A DNA stretch of 64,000 bases from JADMJV01 sp964649085 (GCA_964649085.1 CAZYPN010000003.1:124001-188000), one strand, 5' to 3'; shown: positions 1 through 8,842, numbered from the stretch's first letter. Numbers and translations are program-made. The notes: generated by a model from the sequence alone, not told the origin.

Positions 1-1
1 C

Positions 2-955
2 GCGGCTATCGCCATCTGGCACAGCGCCCGCCCTGAGCGGCGGGCCGAGGTTGGCGGGATTATGGCCTCGGCGGCCTTTACCTCGTTTCTGACCGGCATC
101 ACCGAGCCCATCGAGTTCAGCTTCCTGTTCGTGGCGCCTTTGCTCTATGGGCTGCACGCCGCCCTGGCAGGCAGCTGTTACCTTGTCATTTATCAGCTGG
201 GGGGGCGGCTGGGGTTCAGCTTCTCCCATGGGATGATCGACTACGTGCTCTTCTGGCGTCTGGACACGAAGCCAGAGTTGGTGTTGCTCCTGGGTCCCAT
301 TTACGGCCTGATCTATTACTTCGTGTTCCGTTGGGCTATCGGTGTCTTCAATCTGAAAACTCCGGGTCGCGAAGAGGCGATCGAAGGCGATGCTGGCGGG
401 GCGTCGGCGGGGGCCGGCGGGCTGGCGGGCGAGGTGCTGGCCGCGTTGGGTGGGGGCGGCAACCTGGCGGCGCTCGACGCCTGCATCACCCGGCTGCGAG
501 TCACGGTGCGCTCGATGGGCGCCGTCGATAAAGAACGCCTCAAGGCTCTGGGAGCCAGCGGCGTGCTGGTGGTGGGCGACAGTCTGCAGGCGATCTTTGG
601 CACTCGCTCTGAGAACTTGAAAACCGACATCGAGCAGCTGCTGCGCAGCGGCCCCGCGCCAACACCGGTTGTGGCCGTTCCATCGGTGGCCGCTTCGCCC
701 ACGCTGGTGGTAGCCGACCTCTCCACCGCTCAGGCCCGGCGCCTGCTGGCGGCCGTGGGGGGAGCCGACAATGTGCTCGAGGTAACCGCCTGCGCGGTAA
801 CCCGAGTGCGGCTGCGCCTGCGCCAGCCCGAGAAACTGCAGTGGTCCGAACTCCAGGCTCTGGGAGCCCGAGGGCTACAGAGCCTGAGTGCGGATACGGT
901 CCACATTTTGGTGGGTGAGGCCAGCGTGGCCTGGGCCCGAGCTTTGAAACCCTGA
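2..955 (+). CDS. PTS glucose/GlcNAc-type permease, EIIC end plus two EIIB domains (5' partial)
   Basis: Membrane sugar permease of the phosphotransferase system; it transports a hexose or amino sugar and phosphorylates it. The reading frame is open to the window edge, and the residues before the internal ATG at 62 (AIWHSARPE, VGGIM) continue the EIIC family, so the true start lies outside. The EIIC motif GITEPIEFSF is followed by membrane segments and a Gly/Ala linker. An EIIB domain follows with phospho-acceptor motif DACITRLRV (Cys141 counted from the ATG at 62). A second EIIB-like domain carries ACAVTRVRL (Cys244). The usual architecture has one EIIB, so the repeat is unusual. No EIIA or HPr gene is visible here. 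The substrate cannot be told. Confidence 0.9.
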   Translation, partial: AAIAIWHSARPERRAEVGGIMASAAFTSFLTGITEPIEFSFLFVAPLLYGLHAALAGSCYLVIYQLGGRLGFSFSHGMIDYVLFWRLDTKPELVLLLGPIYGLIYYFVFRWAIGVFNLKTPGREEAIEGDAGGASAGAGGLAGEVLAALGGGGNLAALDACITRLRVTVRSMGAVDKERLKALGASGVLVVGDSLQAIFGTRSENLKTDIEQLLRSGPAPTPVVAVPSVAASPTLVVADLSTAQARRLLAAVGGADNVLEVTACAVTRVRLRLRQPEKLQWSELQALGARGLQSLSADTVHILVGEASVAWARALKP

Positions 956-969
956 TAGTTGGAGGAACG

Positions 970-1614
970 ATGCGTATTTTTCCCGGTTGGATGTTGGCCA
1001 CTTTGTTGTTGGTAGGGCAGGCGGGGGCCGATTCCCTGGACGATGCCCTCAAGCGCTATCGCCCCCTGGGCTCGGGTCGGGTTCAGTTTCAACTGAAACT
1101 GCCCGAAGCTGGCTACGAGCAGAACTCGACCCTGGTGTTCCAGCGACCCGACAAGATGCACTATTGGAGCCAGGCCCGCGAAGGCAGCCAGGCCCCCATG
1201 GTGGAGACCCACTGCTGGCTGGAGAAACGCAAGTTCTTCGTGTGGACCAGCCAGGCCGGGCCCGAGCCCGAGGCTCCGCGCAACTGCTATTTCAGCCAGG
1301 TTCACAACGACGGCCTGGCCACGCCCCCCACCGAACAGCCGCTGGGACCGGCCAACTTTCTGCTGCTGCTGCTGACGGGCGACCGCGAACGTTTCCAACT
1401 CGACCCCGAGCGCAAGGCCGAAGGGGCCGAGTTCTGGACCGTCGACGGCGACCAGCTGCAGCTCGACCCCGAAGGTTTTCTGCGCAAGGTGGTGGCCTGG
1501 AAAGAGGGCCGGGCGGTGGCCAACGTCGAGGTGACCCATTCCAAGGAGCCGGTGCGGCCCGAGGAACTCACCTGGAAGCTACCCGAAGGCGCTCAGCCCT
1601 TTCCCACCCGCTGA
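970..1614 (+). CDS. LolA-like exported outer-membrane lipoprotein carrier-type protein
   Basis: A 214-residue protein with a Sec signal peptide (hydrophobic MLATLLLVGQAGA, cleavage near residue 20). The mature part has a LolA/LolB-like beta pattern: amphipathic strands with FQLKLPE, then LVFQRPDKMHYWS, and a late DGDQLQLDPEGFL strand pair. LolA-type proteins carry lipoproteins through the periplasm; here only the fold is inferred, not the cargo. A strong ribosome site, GGAGGA at 961-966, supports the ATG. The 3' end overlaps the convergent alx gene by 22 bp. It could instead be a DUF4292- or LolA-like accessory of a glycolipid exporter. Confidence 0.6.
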   Translation: MRIFPGWMLATLLLVGQAGADSLDDALKRYRPLGSGRVQFQLKLPEAGYEQNSTLVFQRPDKMHYWSQAREGSQAPMVETHCWLEKRKFFVWTSQAGPEPEAPRNCYFSQVHNDGLATPPTEQPLGPANFLLLLLTGDRERFQLDPERKAEGAEFWTVDGDQLQLDPEGFLRKVVAWKEGRAVANVEVTHSKEPVRPEELTWKLPEGAQPFPTR

Positions 1615-2540
1615 TCGGGACGCAGGCTGAGCAATACCGAACCCACCAGCAGCGAGACGACCACGGCCAGCGACAGCAGCGGGTGAATTTTTACCCAGCC
1701 GGCGATGAGCATCTTGGCGCCGATGAAGGTCAGCACCAGCGAGAGCCCCTTGTTCAGGTAGCGGAACTTGTCCACCCAACTGGCCAGCAGGAAGTAGAGC
1801 GCGCGCAGGCCCAGCACCGCGAACAGGTTGGAGGTTAGCACCAGAAAGGGGTCGCTGGTGACGGCGAAGATGGCCGGAATGCTGTCGACCGCGAAGACCA
1901 GATCGGTCACCGCGATGCTGAGGAACACCAGGGCCAGCGGGGTGAGGAACAGGCGGCCCTGTTCCCATACCCAGAGTGCGCTGCCGCGATAGCCGCGGGT
2001 GACGTGAAAGCGTCGGGCCATCCACTGGCTCAGCGGGTTCTCGCCGAACTCGGCCTGGGGCTCGGTCTTCCACATCTTTACGCCGCTCCACAGCAGGAAG
2101 GCCCCAAAGAGATAAAGGATGGCGTGAAAGTGCTGAATCAACCAGGCCCCGGCCAAAATCATGCCGGCCCGCAGCACCAGCGCCACCCAGATTCCCATCA
2201 CCAGTGCCCGTGGCTGCAGGGTGTCGGGCACCGCGAAGTGGCGGAACAGCAGCAGAAACACGAACAGGTTGTCCACCGCCAGAGACTTTTCCAGCAAGTA
2301 GCCCGTGAAGAACTGGCTGGTGGCCTGCACGGCCAGAGCTGTGCCCTGGGTTTTCCAGGTGTAGAGCCCCAGCAGGCTGCCGAAGGCCACGGCCAGCGCC
2401 AGCCACACCAGGCTCCAGCGCCAGGCCTGAGAATTGGTCATGGCTTGCTCTTTGCGCGAACCGCCCAAGTCGATCAGAGTGGCCAGCAAAATAAAGGCAG
2501 CGAAGCCGCCCCATAGGGGAAGAGAAGCCATGGTTTCCAT
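1593..2540 (-). CDS. alx: TerC/Alx family membrane protein
   Basis: An integral membrane protein of 315 residues, close to the length of E. coli Alx (321), a manganese-linked TerC family member. It has about eight membrane segments. Family signatures are visible: the N-terminal LWGGFA segment, GYLLEKSLAVDNLFVF, FGAFLLWSGVKMW, and DLVFAVDSIPAIFAVT with the conserved Asp and acidic pairs thought to bind metal. The ATG at 2540 is preceded by GGAG with good spacing. I looked for a yybP-ykoY manganese riboswitch in the short AT-rich leader (2541-2609) and did not find one. The likely role is Mn2+ export or tolerance, inferred from the family. Confidence 0.9.
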   Translation of the reverse strand: METMASLPLWGGFAAFILLATLIDLGGSRKEQAMTNSQAWRWSLVWLALAVAFGSLLGLYTWKTQGTALAVQATSQFFTGYLLEKSLAVDNLFVFLLLFRHFAVPDTLQPRALVMGIWVALVLRAGMILAGAWLIQHFHAILYLFGAFLLWSGVKMWKTEPQAEFGENPLSQWMARRFHVTRGYRGSALWVWEQGRLFLTPLALVFLSIAVTDLVFAVDSIPAIFAVTSDPFLVLTSNLFAVLGLRALYFLLASWVDKFRYLNKGLSLVLTFIGAKMLIAGWVKIHPLLSLAVVVSLLVGSVLLSLRPDQRVGKG

Positions 2541-2609
2541 ACCAAGGTTGTCTCCGCTGATTGCAGATAGTAAACCGAATTACAAAATTGTGTGCATTAT
2601 TGTAGTTGT

Positions 2610-4025
2610 TTAGGGGGCTTCTTCCCACAGGACGGTGGCGATCGAGTGGGCGGGCAGGCGCACCTCCAAAGCCCGCCCGCGCTGCCAGATGCGGGCGTCC
2701 ATGGGCTTGTCGGTGCGGTTTAGGGCCACCGTCACGGTCTGTCCCTCAGCGTTGACGAAGGCCGTGGCCTCCAGGTCGGTGCTGGTGGTGGTACAGGCGA
2801 TGCGATGGTCGCCGGGTTTGACGAACTTGGAGAAGTGGCCGATGTAGTAGTAGCTGTTCTGAAAGTGCAGGCTGCCCTTGCGGGTGTCCCCGTGGATCGG
2901 CGCAAAGCAGAAGTTGTTGACGTGGTTGGGCCCGCCGCGCTCGTCGAGGAGGATGTTCCAGTCGGTCCAGCCAGCGGCCCAGTGGTTGAAGTCGTGCACC
3001 ATCGAGCGACCGTAGCTCTCGCCATAGCTCCAGTCGTCGAATTTGGCCCAGTCAAACGGGCCGTTGCAACCTTCGCTGAAGAAGATCGCCTTGTCGGGGA
3101 AGGCGTCGTGCAGCCGCGACAGGCTTTCATACATGTCGCCGACGTACCAGTGGAAGGCCGTGCCCCATACGTAGCGTGCGGCTTCGGGGTCGCTCAGCAC
3201 TGCGGCTCCGCGCTGGTAGGCCAGGCTGCGATTGTGGTCCCAGATCATCAACTTGAGGTCGCGAAAGCCCGACTTCCACAGGGTGGGCCCCAGATGGTCG
3301 CGCACGAAGTCGCGCTCTTCCTCGCCCGTGAACAGGCACGACTCCCAGCTTTGCGGGGCCATCGGCTCGTTCTGCACCGTCAGGCCCCAGAAGCCAATGC
3401 CTTCGGCCTGGTAGGCCTGGAAGAACTTCACATAGTAGTCGGCCCAGGTCTGGCGATGCTCGGGCAGCAACTTGCCGCCCCGCAACATGTTGCGGTTGTC
3501 TTTCATCCAGGCCGGCGGACTCCAGGGCGAGGCGAAGAGCTTCATCTGCGGATTCTTGGCCAGAGCCTCGCGAATCAGCGGAATGCGGAACTTGCGGTCG
3601 GGCTCCACCGAAAACGATTCCAGCGAGGCATCTCCGTCTTTGACGTAGGTGTAGCTGGAGCTGCTGAAGTCGCAGCTATGGATGTGAGTGCGGGCCAGGC
3701 TGTAGCCGATGCCCTCCTGGGGGTCGAAATAGGCGTTCAGCACCTTGCGTCGCTGCTCTTCGGGCAACTTGTAGAAAGTCTCGGCGGCCGAGTCGGTGAT
3801 GGCTCCGCCGATGCCCTGAATCTCCTGAAAGCGCCGGGCCGGATCGAGCATCACCGTGTAGCCGGATTCGGCCGGCTGGGGCAGCGCTCGAGCCTGCAGT
3901 CGGTTTTTTTCGCTGAGCCGGTCGCCGGAGTCTTTGGCGGTCAGAAAACAGCGGGCGGTGGGGGCGGGCTCCGACCAGGCAGTCGAAATGCCACAGGCCA
4001 GGGCGAACAGTGCAAGGTATTTCAT
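2610..4025 (-). CDS. secreted glycoside hydrolase family 30 (glucosylceramidase-like)
   Basis: A 471-residue retaining glycosidase with a signal peptide (MKYLALFALACGISTAWS). The GH30 hallmarks are in order: FQEIQGIGGAITDSAAET at the start of the barrel, ASPWSPPAWMKDN, the acid/base in TVQNEP (Glu220) and the nucleophile in FFSEGC (Glu318). A C-terminal beta domain ends near HSIATVLWEE. GH30 enzymes cleave beta-glucosyl, beta-xylosyl or related bonds; substrate specificity cannot be read here. It is secreted, so it acts in the periplasm or outside. The gene stands alone, divergent from the DHH gene (56 bp between starts), with no sugar-utilisation partners beside it except the PTS fragment 1.7 kb away. 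Confidence 0.93.
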   Translation of the reverse strand: MKYLALFALACGISTAWSEPAPTARCFLTAKDSGDRLSEKNRLQARALPQPAESGYTVMLDPARRFQEIQGIGGAITDSAAETFYKLPEEQRRKVLNAYFDPQEGIGYSLARTHIHSCDFSSSSYTYVKDGDASLESFSVEPDRKFRIPLIREALAKNPQMKLFASPWSPPAWMKDNRNMLRGGKLLPEHRQTWADYYVKFFQAYQAEGIGFWGLTVQNEPMAPQSWESCLFTGEEERDFVRDHLGPTLWKSGFRDLKLMIWDHNRSLAYQRGAAVLSDPEAARYVWGTAFHWYVGDMYESLSRLHDAFPDKAIFFSEGCNGPFDWAKFDDWSYGESYGRSMVHDFNHWAAGWTDWNILLDERGGPNHVNNFCFAPIHGDTRKGSLHFQNSYYYIGHFSKFVKPGDHRIACTTTSTDLEATAFVNAEGQTVTVALNRTDKPMDARIWQRGRALEVRLPAHSIATVLWEEAP

Positions 4026-4081
4026 AGGGCGGGCGCTTCTGGATTCCAGGCTTCCATCCTGGTGGCCGCGAACGGCGGCCT

Positions 4082-4873
4082 ATGCTTGACGTCACCCATG
4101 TGCTCTACCACGCCAACTGTGCCGACGGTTTCGGCGCCGCCTACGCTGTTTGGAAACGCCTGGCACGGGCGGCCGAATATCTGCCTGTGCGCCACGGCGA
4201 CCCGCCACCCGAGCTGCCCCCGGGGGCGCGGGTGGCCATTGTTGACTTCAGTTACAGCCGTGAGGTGTTGCTGGAACTGAAAGAGCGCTGCCCGCAGCTG
4301 CTGGTGCTCGACCATCACAAGTCGGCTCAGCAAGACCTCGAGGGCCTGGAGTTTGCCCGATTCGACATGCAGAAGTCGGGCGCGCGTCTGGCCTGGGAGC
4401 ACTGGTGGCCCGAGCTGCCCCTACCGGCGTTGCTGGCCTATGTCGAAGATCGCGATCTGTGGCGCTGGGCGTTGCCCGACAGCCGGGCCGTGTCGCTGGG
4501 GCTGCAGTCGCACCCGATGAGCTTCGAGCTGTGGGACCGACTCGACCCCGAGGAGCTGCGCACCGAGGGCCAGGCGATTTTGCGCTTCCAAGACCAGCAG
4601 GTGGCGCGGGCGGTCAGCCGGGCCCGGTTGACCGAGCTGGCCGGCTATCAGGTGCCCACGGTCAACTCCTGTTTGTTTCAAAGTGAGATCGGTGATGAGC
4701 TCTGTCAGGCCTATCCCGAAGCGCCCTTTAGCGGGGTGTACTACACCAACCAGGAGGGTCGTCAGGCCTGGTCGTTGCGCTCGCGGGGCGACTTCGACGT
4801 ATCCGAAGTGGCCCGTCAGTTCGGCGGGGGCGGGCACCGCAGTGCGGCCGGCTTTGCCATGCCGGCGAGTTGA
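4082..4873 (+). CDS. DHH/DHHA1 family phosphoesterase
   Basis: A 263-residue cytoplasmic metal-dependent phosphoesterase. The DHH domain shows NCADGFGAAYA near the N-terminus, VAIVDFSYS, and LVLDHHKSA, the DHH signature that binds Mn2+. The DHHA1 substrate-binding domain ends with FGGGGHRSAAGFAMP, matching the GGGH motif that grips nucleotide substrates. The length is shorter than NrnA (about 310-340) and closer to stand-alone oligonucleotide or cyclic-nucleotide phosphodiesterase-like members. Likely roles are nanoRNA, pAp or c-di-NMP breakdown; the sequence does not decide between them. Confidence 0.88.
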   Translation: MLDVTHVLYHANCADGFGAAYAVWKRLARAAEYLPVRHGDPPPELPPGARVAIVDFSYSREVLLELKERCPQLLVLDHHKSAQQDLEGLEFARFDMQKSGARLAWEHWWPELPLPALLAYVEDRDLWRWALPDSRAVSLGLQSHPMSFELWDRLDPEELRTEGQAILRFQDQQVARAVSRARLTELAGYQVPTVNSCLFQSEIGDELCQAYPEAPFSGVYYTNQEGRQAWSLRSRGDFDVSEVARQFGGGGHRSAAGFAMPAS

Positions 4874-4917
4874 AACCGGACAAATGACCTGGGGCCGCAG
4901 TGTGGAACCATGTCGGC

Positions 4918-6084
4918 ATGAACATTTTGTGCCCTCACTGCAAAACCACCTACGAAGTCGAGTCTCAGAAAGAAGCGGTCGCCGAGGCACCCGGCATCTT
5001 CGTGGAGCAGGCGGGTCAGAGGCTCCGTATCAGCTGGTGGCGCCACACGCTGCCGCTGGATTTGCGCTGGCTGGGCGCCATCCTCATGCTGGGCATTCTG
5101 GCCGTGACCCGCTCCTGGATGCCCCCGCTGCAGTTCATCAAATTGGGGGCCCTGCCGGCTATCTGGGCCCTGTTTGTTGCCACCGGCGCCCTGGCCGCCC
5201 TGTGGGGTGTGTTCCGGGCCTTCTTTCAGAAGCGCATCGTGGCCGCCGATTCACTCTATTTGCGCTCGTGGAGCGAGCCCCTGGGCTTTGATTCGGTTCA
5301 GCTGAACACCCGCAGCGTTCGACAACTCTACGTTTCGCCCGGAGGTCAGTTGCGCTGCCAGGGGCTGGGCAAAGAACACACCGTGCTGGCCAGCGGACGA
5401 CCCGCCCAGATGCGCTACGTGGAACAACTGGTCGAGGAGCGGCTCAGCCTGGCCGACGAGGAGGTGGCCGGCGAGTGGCGTGCCCCCGACTGGATTTTGC
5501 CGGAGTGGCGCACCTGTCCGCACTGCCAGAAGGAAATTCAGACCCTGGAAGTCGCCCGTCAGTTGGAACCTGCAGCGCGCCCCGATGGGCTCGAGGTGGA
5601 GAAGTCGGAGCGTCAGCTTCGCCTGAGTTATAGCTGGCGCGGTCCCATTCTGGTATTCCTGACGCTGTGGCTTTTGATCTGGGATGGCGTGTGCTCGGTA
5701 TTCGTCATAGGGGGCGTCGCCGCCGCGATGAGGGGCAACCTGGGCGGTCTGGGGGTGTTTTTGATACCCCACATCTGGATCGGCATCGGCATGACCTACT
5801 TCTACGTGACGCTGTTTATCAATCGTACCACCCTCACCTGTGATAAGAATCGTCTGAAGGTGAGCCACGGCCCCCTGCCCTGGTTCGGACAGCGAGATCT
5901 GGATGCGCGCGACATCGAGCAACTCTTTGTGGTAACCCACCGAGGAAAGAACACCAGTTACACCCTGGATGCCCGCCTGAAGTCGGGCCAGACCCTGAGG
6001 ATCTTGGGCAACAGCCCCCGGCCTAAATTGGAGTACATCGAGCAAGAGATCGAGTCCTTCTTGGGAATCACCAACACCGAGTAG
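4918..6084 (+). CDS. internally duplicated zinc-ribbon membrane protein, unknown function
   Basis: I do not recognise a named family. The 388-residue protein is two copies of one module. Each begins with a CPHC zinc-ribbon half (CPHCKTTYEVE at residue 5; CPHCQKEIQTLEV near residue 202), then a strand ending in a W-R (RISWWRH / RLSYSWR), a pair of membrane segments, and a soluble strand rich in SVRQLYV / DIEQLFVVTHRG followed by a helix (RYVEQLVEE / EYIEQEIESFLG). The soluble part resembles a small PH-like fold. The ATG at 4918 places CPHC at residues 5-8; an upstream GTG at 4900 is less likely. It lies 3 bp before the next methyltransferase gene, so the two are probably co-transcribed. Confidence 0.7.
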   Translation: MNILCPHCKTTYEVESQKEAVAEAPGIFVEQAGQRLRISWWRHTLPLDLRWLGAILMLGILAVTRSWMPPLQFIKLGALPAIWALFVATGALAALWGVFRAFFQKRIVAADSLYLRSWSEPLGFDSVQLNTRSVRQLYVSPGGQLRCQGLGKEHTVLASGRPAQMRYVEQLVEERLSLADEEVAGEWRAPDWILPEWRTCPHCQKEIQTLEVARQLEPAARPDGLEVEKSERQLRLSYSWRGPILVFLTLWLLIWDGVCSVFVIGGVAAAMRGNLGGLGVFLIPHIWIGIGMTYFYVTLFINRTTLTCDKNRLKVSHGPLPWFGQRDLDARDIEQLFVVTHRGKNTSYTLDARLKSGQTLRILGNSPRPKLEYIEQEIESFLGITNTE

Positions 6085-6087
6085 CCT

Positions 6088-6750
6088 GTGGATCACGAAA
6101 ACGAACTGGTCGCGAGTTGGAGCCTTAACGCCCAGCGCTGGCAAGGGGTCGTGGACGAGGGGCGTCTGGCCTCTCGCGTACGGGTCACCAATCGGGCCAT
6201 CCTCGAGGCCGTGCTCTCGCGGCCTCACGCCCGCGTGCTCGACCTGGGCTGTGGGGAGGGCTGGCTGGCCCGCGAACTGCAGCGACACGGCTGCAAAGTG
6301 GTGGGCTGCGACGTCAGCCCCGAACTGATCCAGCGGGCTCGCAGCCTGTCCTCGGGTGAGTTCGTTGTAACCGGCTACGAGGGCCTGGCAGAGGCCCTGG
6401 AAGGCCGCCACTTTGAGGCCGTGGTGGCAAATTTTTCGTTGCTCGGGCAGTCTTCCGTCGAGGCGGCCCTGGGCCAGGTGGCCCGCTTGCTCGAGCCCCA
6501 GGGGCGGTTGTGGATTCAAACCCTGCACCCCCTGACTCTACCGCCCCCCTACGTCGACGGTTGGCGGAGCGAAAGCTGGCAATCGCTCGATTCCGAGGGC
6601 TGGGTGGCCATGCCCTGGTATTTTCGCACTCTAGAGTCGTGGTGGCGCCTGCTGGACAACTTCGGATTTCAGCTGACCGGGCTGCGTGAGCCGCGGGCAG
6701 AGGTCGACCCGACCCCCTCGTCCCTGTTGCTCGAGCTTACTCGCGGCTGA
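6088..6750 (+). CDS. class I SAM-dependent methyltransferase
   Basis: A 220-residue methyltransferase starting at GTG 3 bp after the preceding stop. Motif I is RVLDLGCGEGWLARELQ, the acidic ribose-binding residue follows in VVGCDVSPE, and motif IV-like AVVANFSLLGQ and LEPQGRLWIQTLHP complete the Rossmann fold. The C-terminal half (PWYFRTLESWWRLLDNFGF) resembles small-molecule methyltransferases of the UbiE/Tam type. The substrate is unknown. The 3' end overlaps the convergent nucleotidyltransferase-HD gene by 14 bp. Confidence 0.85.
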   Translation: MDHENELVASWSLNAQRWQGVVDEGRLASRVRVTNRAILEAVLSRPHARVLDLGCGEGWLARELQRHGCKVVGCDVSPELIQRARSLSSGEFVVTGYEGLAEALEGRHFEAVVANFSLLGQSSVEAALGQVARLLEPQGRLWIQTLHPLTLPPPYVDGWRSESWQSLDSEGWVAMPWYFRTLESWWRLLDNFGFQLTGLREPRAEVDPTPSSLLLELTRG

Positions 6751-8191
6751 TGCGGTCCTCGCGACGTAGCAGATTGCGGTGGCGCGGGTCGGCCAGAAAC
6801 TCGTCCACCAACGACAGGCCCTCTTCCTGGCTTTCAAATTCGCCCTCCACAAACTGCTCGGTGAGCCATTCCAGGATGGCCGACTGGGTGGCGGGCTGGC
6901 GAATGCCAAAAAATTCCTCCAGATCTTCGGCTCGCACGGGCAGGCTGGGATGGGCAAGGAAGCCCTGTTCGTAGTGCTGGGCCAGCAGGAACTTGACAAA
7001 CTCAAGCTGGGCCTCTAGCCCCAGGCTGGTTCGGGCCGGCCCCCGCGAGGCCTCGATGTCGGCCAGCGAAAGCAGGGCCAGTTCGGGAAGGTGCTGGCCG
7101 AGTTCACGAAACAGTCGGTAGATGCGGGAAGGTCCGCCGTTTTCCGAAGGGATGAGAATCGCTTCTAGGTGCCAGCGCACCAGCTTCTCCAGGGCTCGGG
7201 CTCGGGCCGGTTCCAGTCCAAGTCTGGCGGCGATGGGGCCCACCATGGCCGCCCCGCGTAGTTCGTGGCCCAAAAAGCGAATGCGTCCATCGCGCGCAAA
7301 GCTCTGGGTTTCGGGCTTGCCCAGGTCGTGACACACGGCAGCCAGCAAGAGCAGGGGAACGTCCACTTCCTCCTGCAGGCGTCGGCTCCAGGGCTGCAGG
7401 CGTTCAAACCCCGACGCTGCCAGCTCTTCCAGCCCCCGCAGCACGGCCACGGTGTGGTCGAAGACGTCGAGGTGGTGGTAGTGGTTCTGCAAAACGTCGC
7501 GACATTCCAGCAGTTCGGGTACCTGCTCGAGCCAGCCGGTCAGGTCGGTGGGGGCCTGCCAGCTGCCCGCCACGGCGACTTCGGGTTGCTGCAACAGCAC
7601 CCGCAGCTCGGCCAGACTGCCCCGCGCCATCGGGCCACCGGTAATTCCACAACGCGGACGCTGGTGGCGTTCGTCAAAGGGATACACCGTCACCTCGGCG
7701 GCGCTCGAGAGGCCCCCGCCAGAAAGGTGCAGGTGCACATATTCTTTGGCTTCGCCGCCCTTTCGGCTGCGCACAATTTCCAACTCGACCTGATAGTCGC
7801 ACAGCGCTTCCTGGACGGCTTCCAGTTCATCGCAGTAGACGTTGAGGTCGATATCGGAGCCCGGGCGAATGTGGCCGGTCCACACCGAGCCGATCAGTCG
7901 GGGGTGATAGTCGCGCAGGCGCTCCATCAGGGCCAGGGCGTCGCGCCGTAGCTGCAGCAGCCGACGAGCGTGCTCGTCGCCGTCGAGGCGCCGAGCCAGC
8001 ACCAGCAACTGCTGGTGGATTTCGCGGTTGCTGGGTAAATGCAGGCTTCCCTGACGACGGGCGGCCTCGCGTTTGGCCTGAAAATACTCCTTGAACTCGC
8101 GGGTGTAGAGCAGTCGGGCCGCTTCGACGGCCACTCGATGACGAAGGCTGGCTCGATGAGCCGGCTCCCAGGGGGTCCTGGTTTTGCGCAT
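6737..8191 (-). CDS. nucleotidyltransferase-HD domain protein
   Basis: A 484-residue protein with a nucleotidyltransferase fold and then an HD phosphohydrolase domain. The N-terminal catalytic signature is GSVWTGHIRPGSDIDLN (Gly101-Ser102, Asp113, Asp115). A distinctive stretch CGITGGPMARGSLAEL follows. The HD domain shows NHYHHLDVFDHT and AAVCHDLGKPET with a further His in GHELRG and RWHLE. The order resembles CCA-adding/poly(A) polymerase-like enzymes that carry HD domains, but the nucleotidyltransferase part looks closer to a general MNT-type domain, so I do not call it a tRNA enzyme. ATG 8191 is preferred over an upstream in-frame TTG at 8218. Confidence 0.75.
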   Translation of the reverse strand: MRKTRTPWEPAHRASLRHRVAVEAARLLYTREFKEYFQAKREAARRQGSLHLPSNREIHQQLLVLARRLDGDEHARRLLQLRRDALALMERLRDYHPRLIGSVWTGHIRPGSDIDLNVYCDELEAVQEALCDYQVELEIVRSRKGGEAKEYVHLHLSGGGLSSAAEVTVYPFDERHQRPRCGITGGPMARGSLAELRVLLQQPEVAVAGSWQAPTDLTGWLEQVPELLECRDVLQNHYHHLDVFDHTVAVLRGLEELAASGFERLQPWSRRLQEEVDVPLLLLAAVCHDLGKPETQSFARDGRIRFLGHELRGAAMVGPIAARLGLEPARARALEKLVRWHLEAILIPSENGGPSRIYRLFRELGQHLPELALLSLADIEASRGPARTSLGLEAQLEFVKFLLAQHYEQGFLAHPSLPVRAEDLEEFFGIRQPATQSAILEWLTEQFVEGEFESQEEGLSLVDEFLADPRHRNLLRREDRISRE

Positions 8192-8296
8192 GGAAACTCG
8201 CTTTGAATCGGGCCCCAAAGCCGGGCACTGAACTGCCCTCAGTGTAGCACCCGACGGGAGCCTTGACCAGCCAGGCCCACCCCATCCGCCGAGGGG

Positions 8297-8695
8297 TCAA
8301 CGGGTGGTCAGGGAGGACCCCCAGGTGTGAACGCTCATCCCCAACCAGCAGCCCAGTATGCCCAGCGCCACCGAGCCCAGGGCATAGGTCAGGGCCAGCG
8401 GCCACTTGCCGCGTTGCACCAGCAACACGGTTTCCAGCGAGAAGGTGGAAAAGGTGGTGTAGCCTCCCAGAGTGCCGGTCGTCAGGAACAGCAGCGCCCG
8501 GGGTGAATGCTGGCCTCGGCTGGCGAAGAAGGCCACCACAAAGCCCATAAGTGCCGAGCCCGTCAGGTTGATGAAGCCGGTGGCAAAGGGCAACTGTACC
8601 CAACCGCGTGCCTGGCAGAACAGGTTGAGGGCGTGGCGCATGCAGCCGCCAAGTCCAGCGCCCAGAAAGACCACAGGGAAGTAGCTCACGGCCAT
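8297..8695 (-). CDS. crcB: fluoride ion channel CrcB/Fluc
   Basis: A 132-residue, four-helix membrane channel that exports fluoride as an antiparallel dimer. Family signatures are GAGLGGCMRHALN near the N-terminus, TGFINLTGSALMGF with the pore Asn (Asn43), and GTLGGYTTFSTFSLET carrying the TTFSTF phenylalanine track. The start is placed at ATG 8695 (MAVSYFPV), which gives the usual family length; upstream in-frame codons to 8785 would add a charged, non-conserved tail. I saw no crcB-motif fluoride riboswitch upstream; that stretch holds the promoter of the divergent polyamine operon instead. Confidence 0.93.
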   Translation of the reverse strand: MAVSYFPVVFLGAGLGGCMRHALNLFCQARGWVQLPFATGFINLTGSALMGFVVAFFASRGQHSPRALLFLTTGTLGGYTTFSTFSLETVLLVQRGKWPLALTYALGSVALGILGCWLGMSVHTWGSSLTTR

Positions 8696-8720
8696 GGCTT
8701 CGAGGAAGGGGCCTCGGGTC

Positions 8721-8749
8721 TTTTCAGGCGCACAAATTTTTGCTATAGT
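8721..8749 (+). promoter_or_regulatory. sigma70-type promoter of the polyamine transporter operon
   Basis: The -35 box TTTTCA (8721-8726, 4/6 to consensus) and -10 box TATAGT (8744-8749, 5/6) are separated by exactly 17 bp. Transcription would begin near 8756, leaving a leader of about 87 nt before the potA start at 8843. It is the only good promoter upstream of the four-gene operon, in an AT-rich patch of otherwise GC-rich DNA. Confidence 0.6.
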
Positions 8750-8842
8750 AGCGGCGACTTGCGACCCGCTCCGGTCTGCCCCCACGGGGTAGCGGCAATT
8801 CGCCCGAGCCAGTCTCCTGAATATTACGACCGGAGCACGTCA

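Noticed and set aside
2541..2609. Possible yybP-ykoY manganese riboswitch before alx
   Set aside because: The leader is only about 70 bp and has none of the conserved GGGGAGUA-type elements or paired stems.
2805..4280. A 491-codon open frame antisense to the GH30 gene
   Set aside because: It is a high-GC shadow of a well-supported GH30 reading frame; its translation has no family motifs and its codon use mirrors the complement.
8696..8842. Possible fluoride riboswitch before crcB
   Set aside because: No crcB-motif pseudoknot pattern on the minus strand; the stretch instead has a clear plus-strand promoter.
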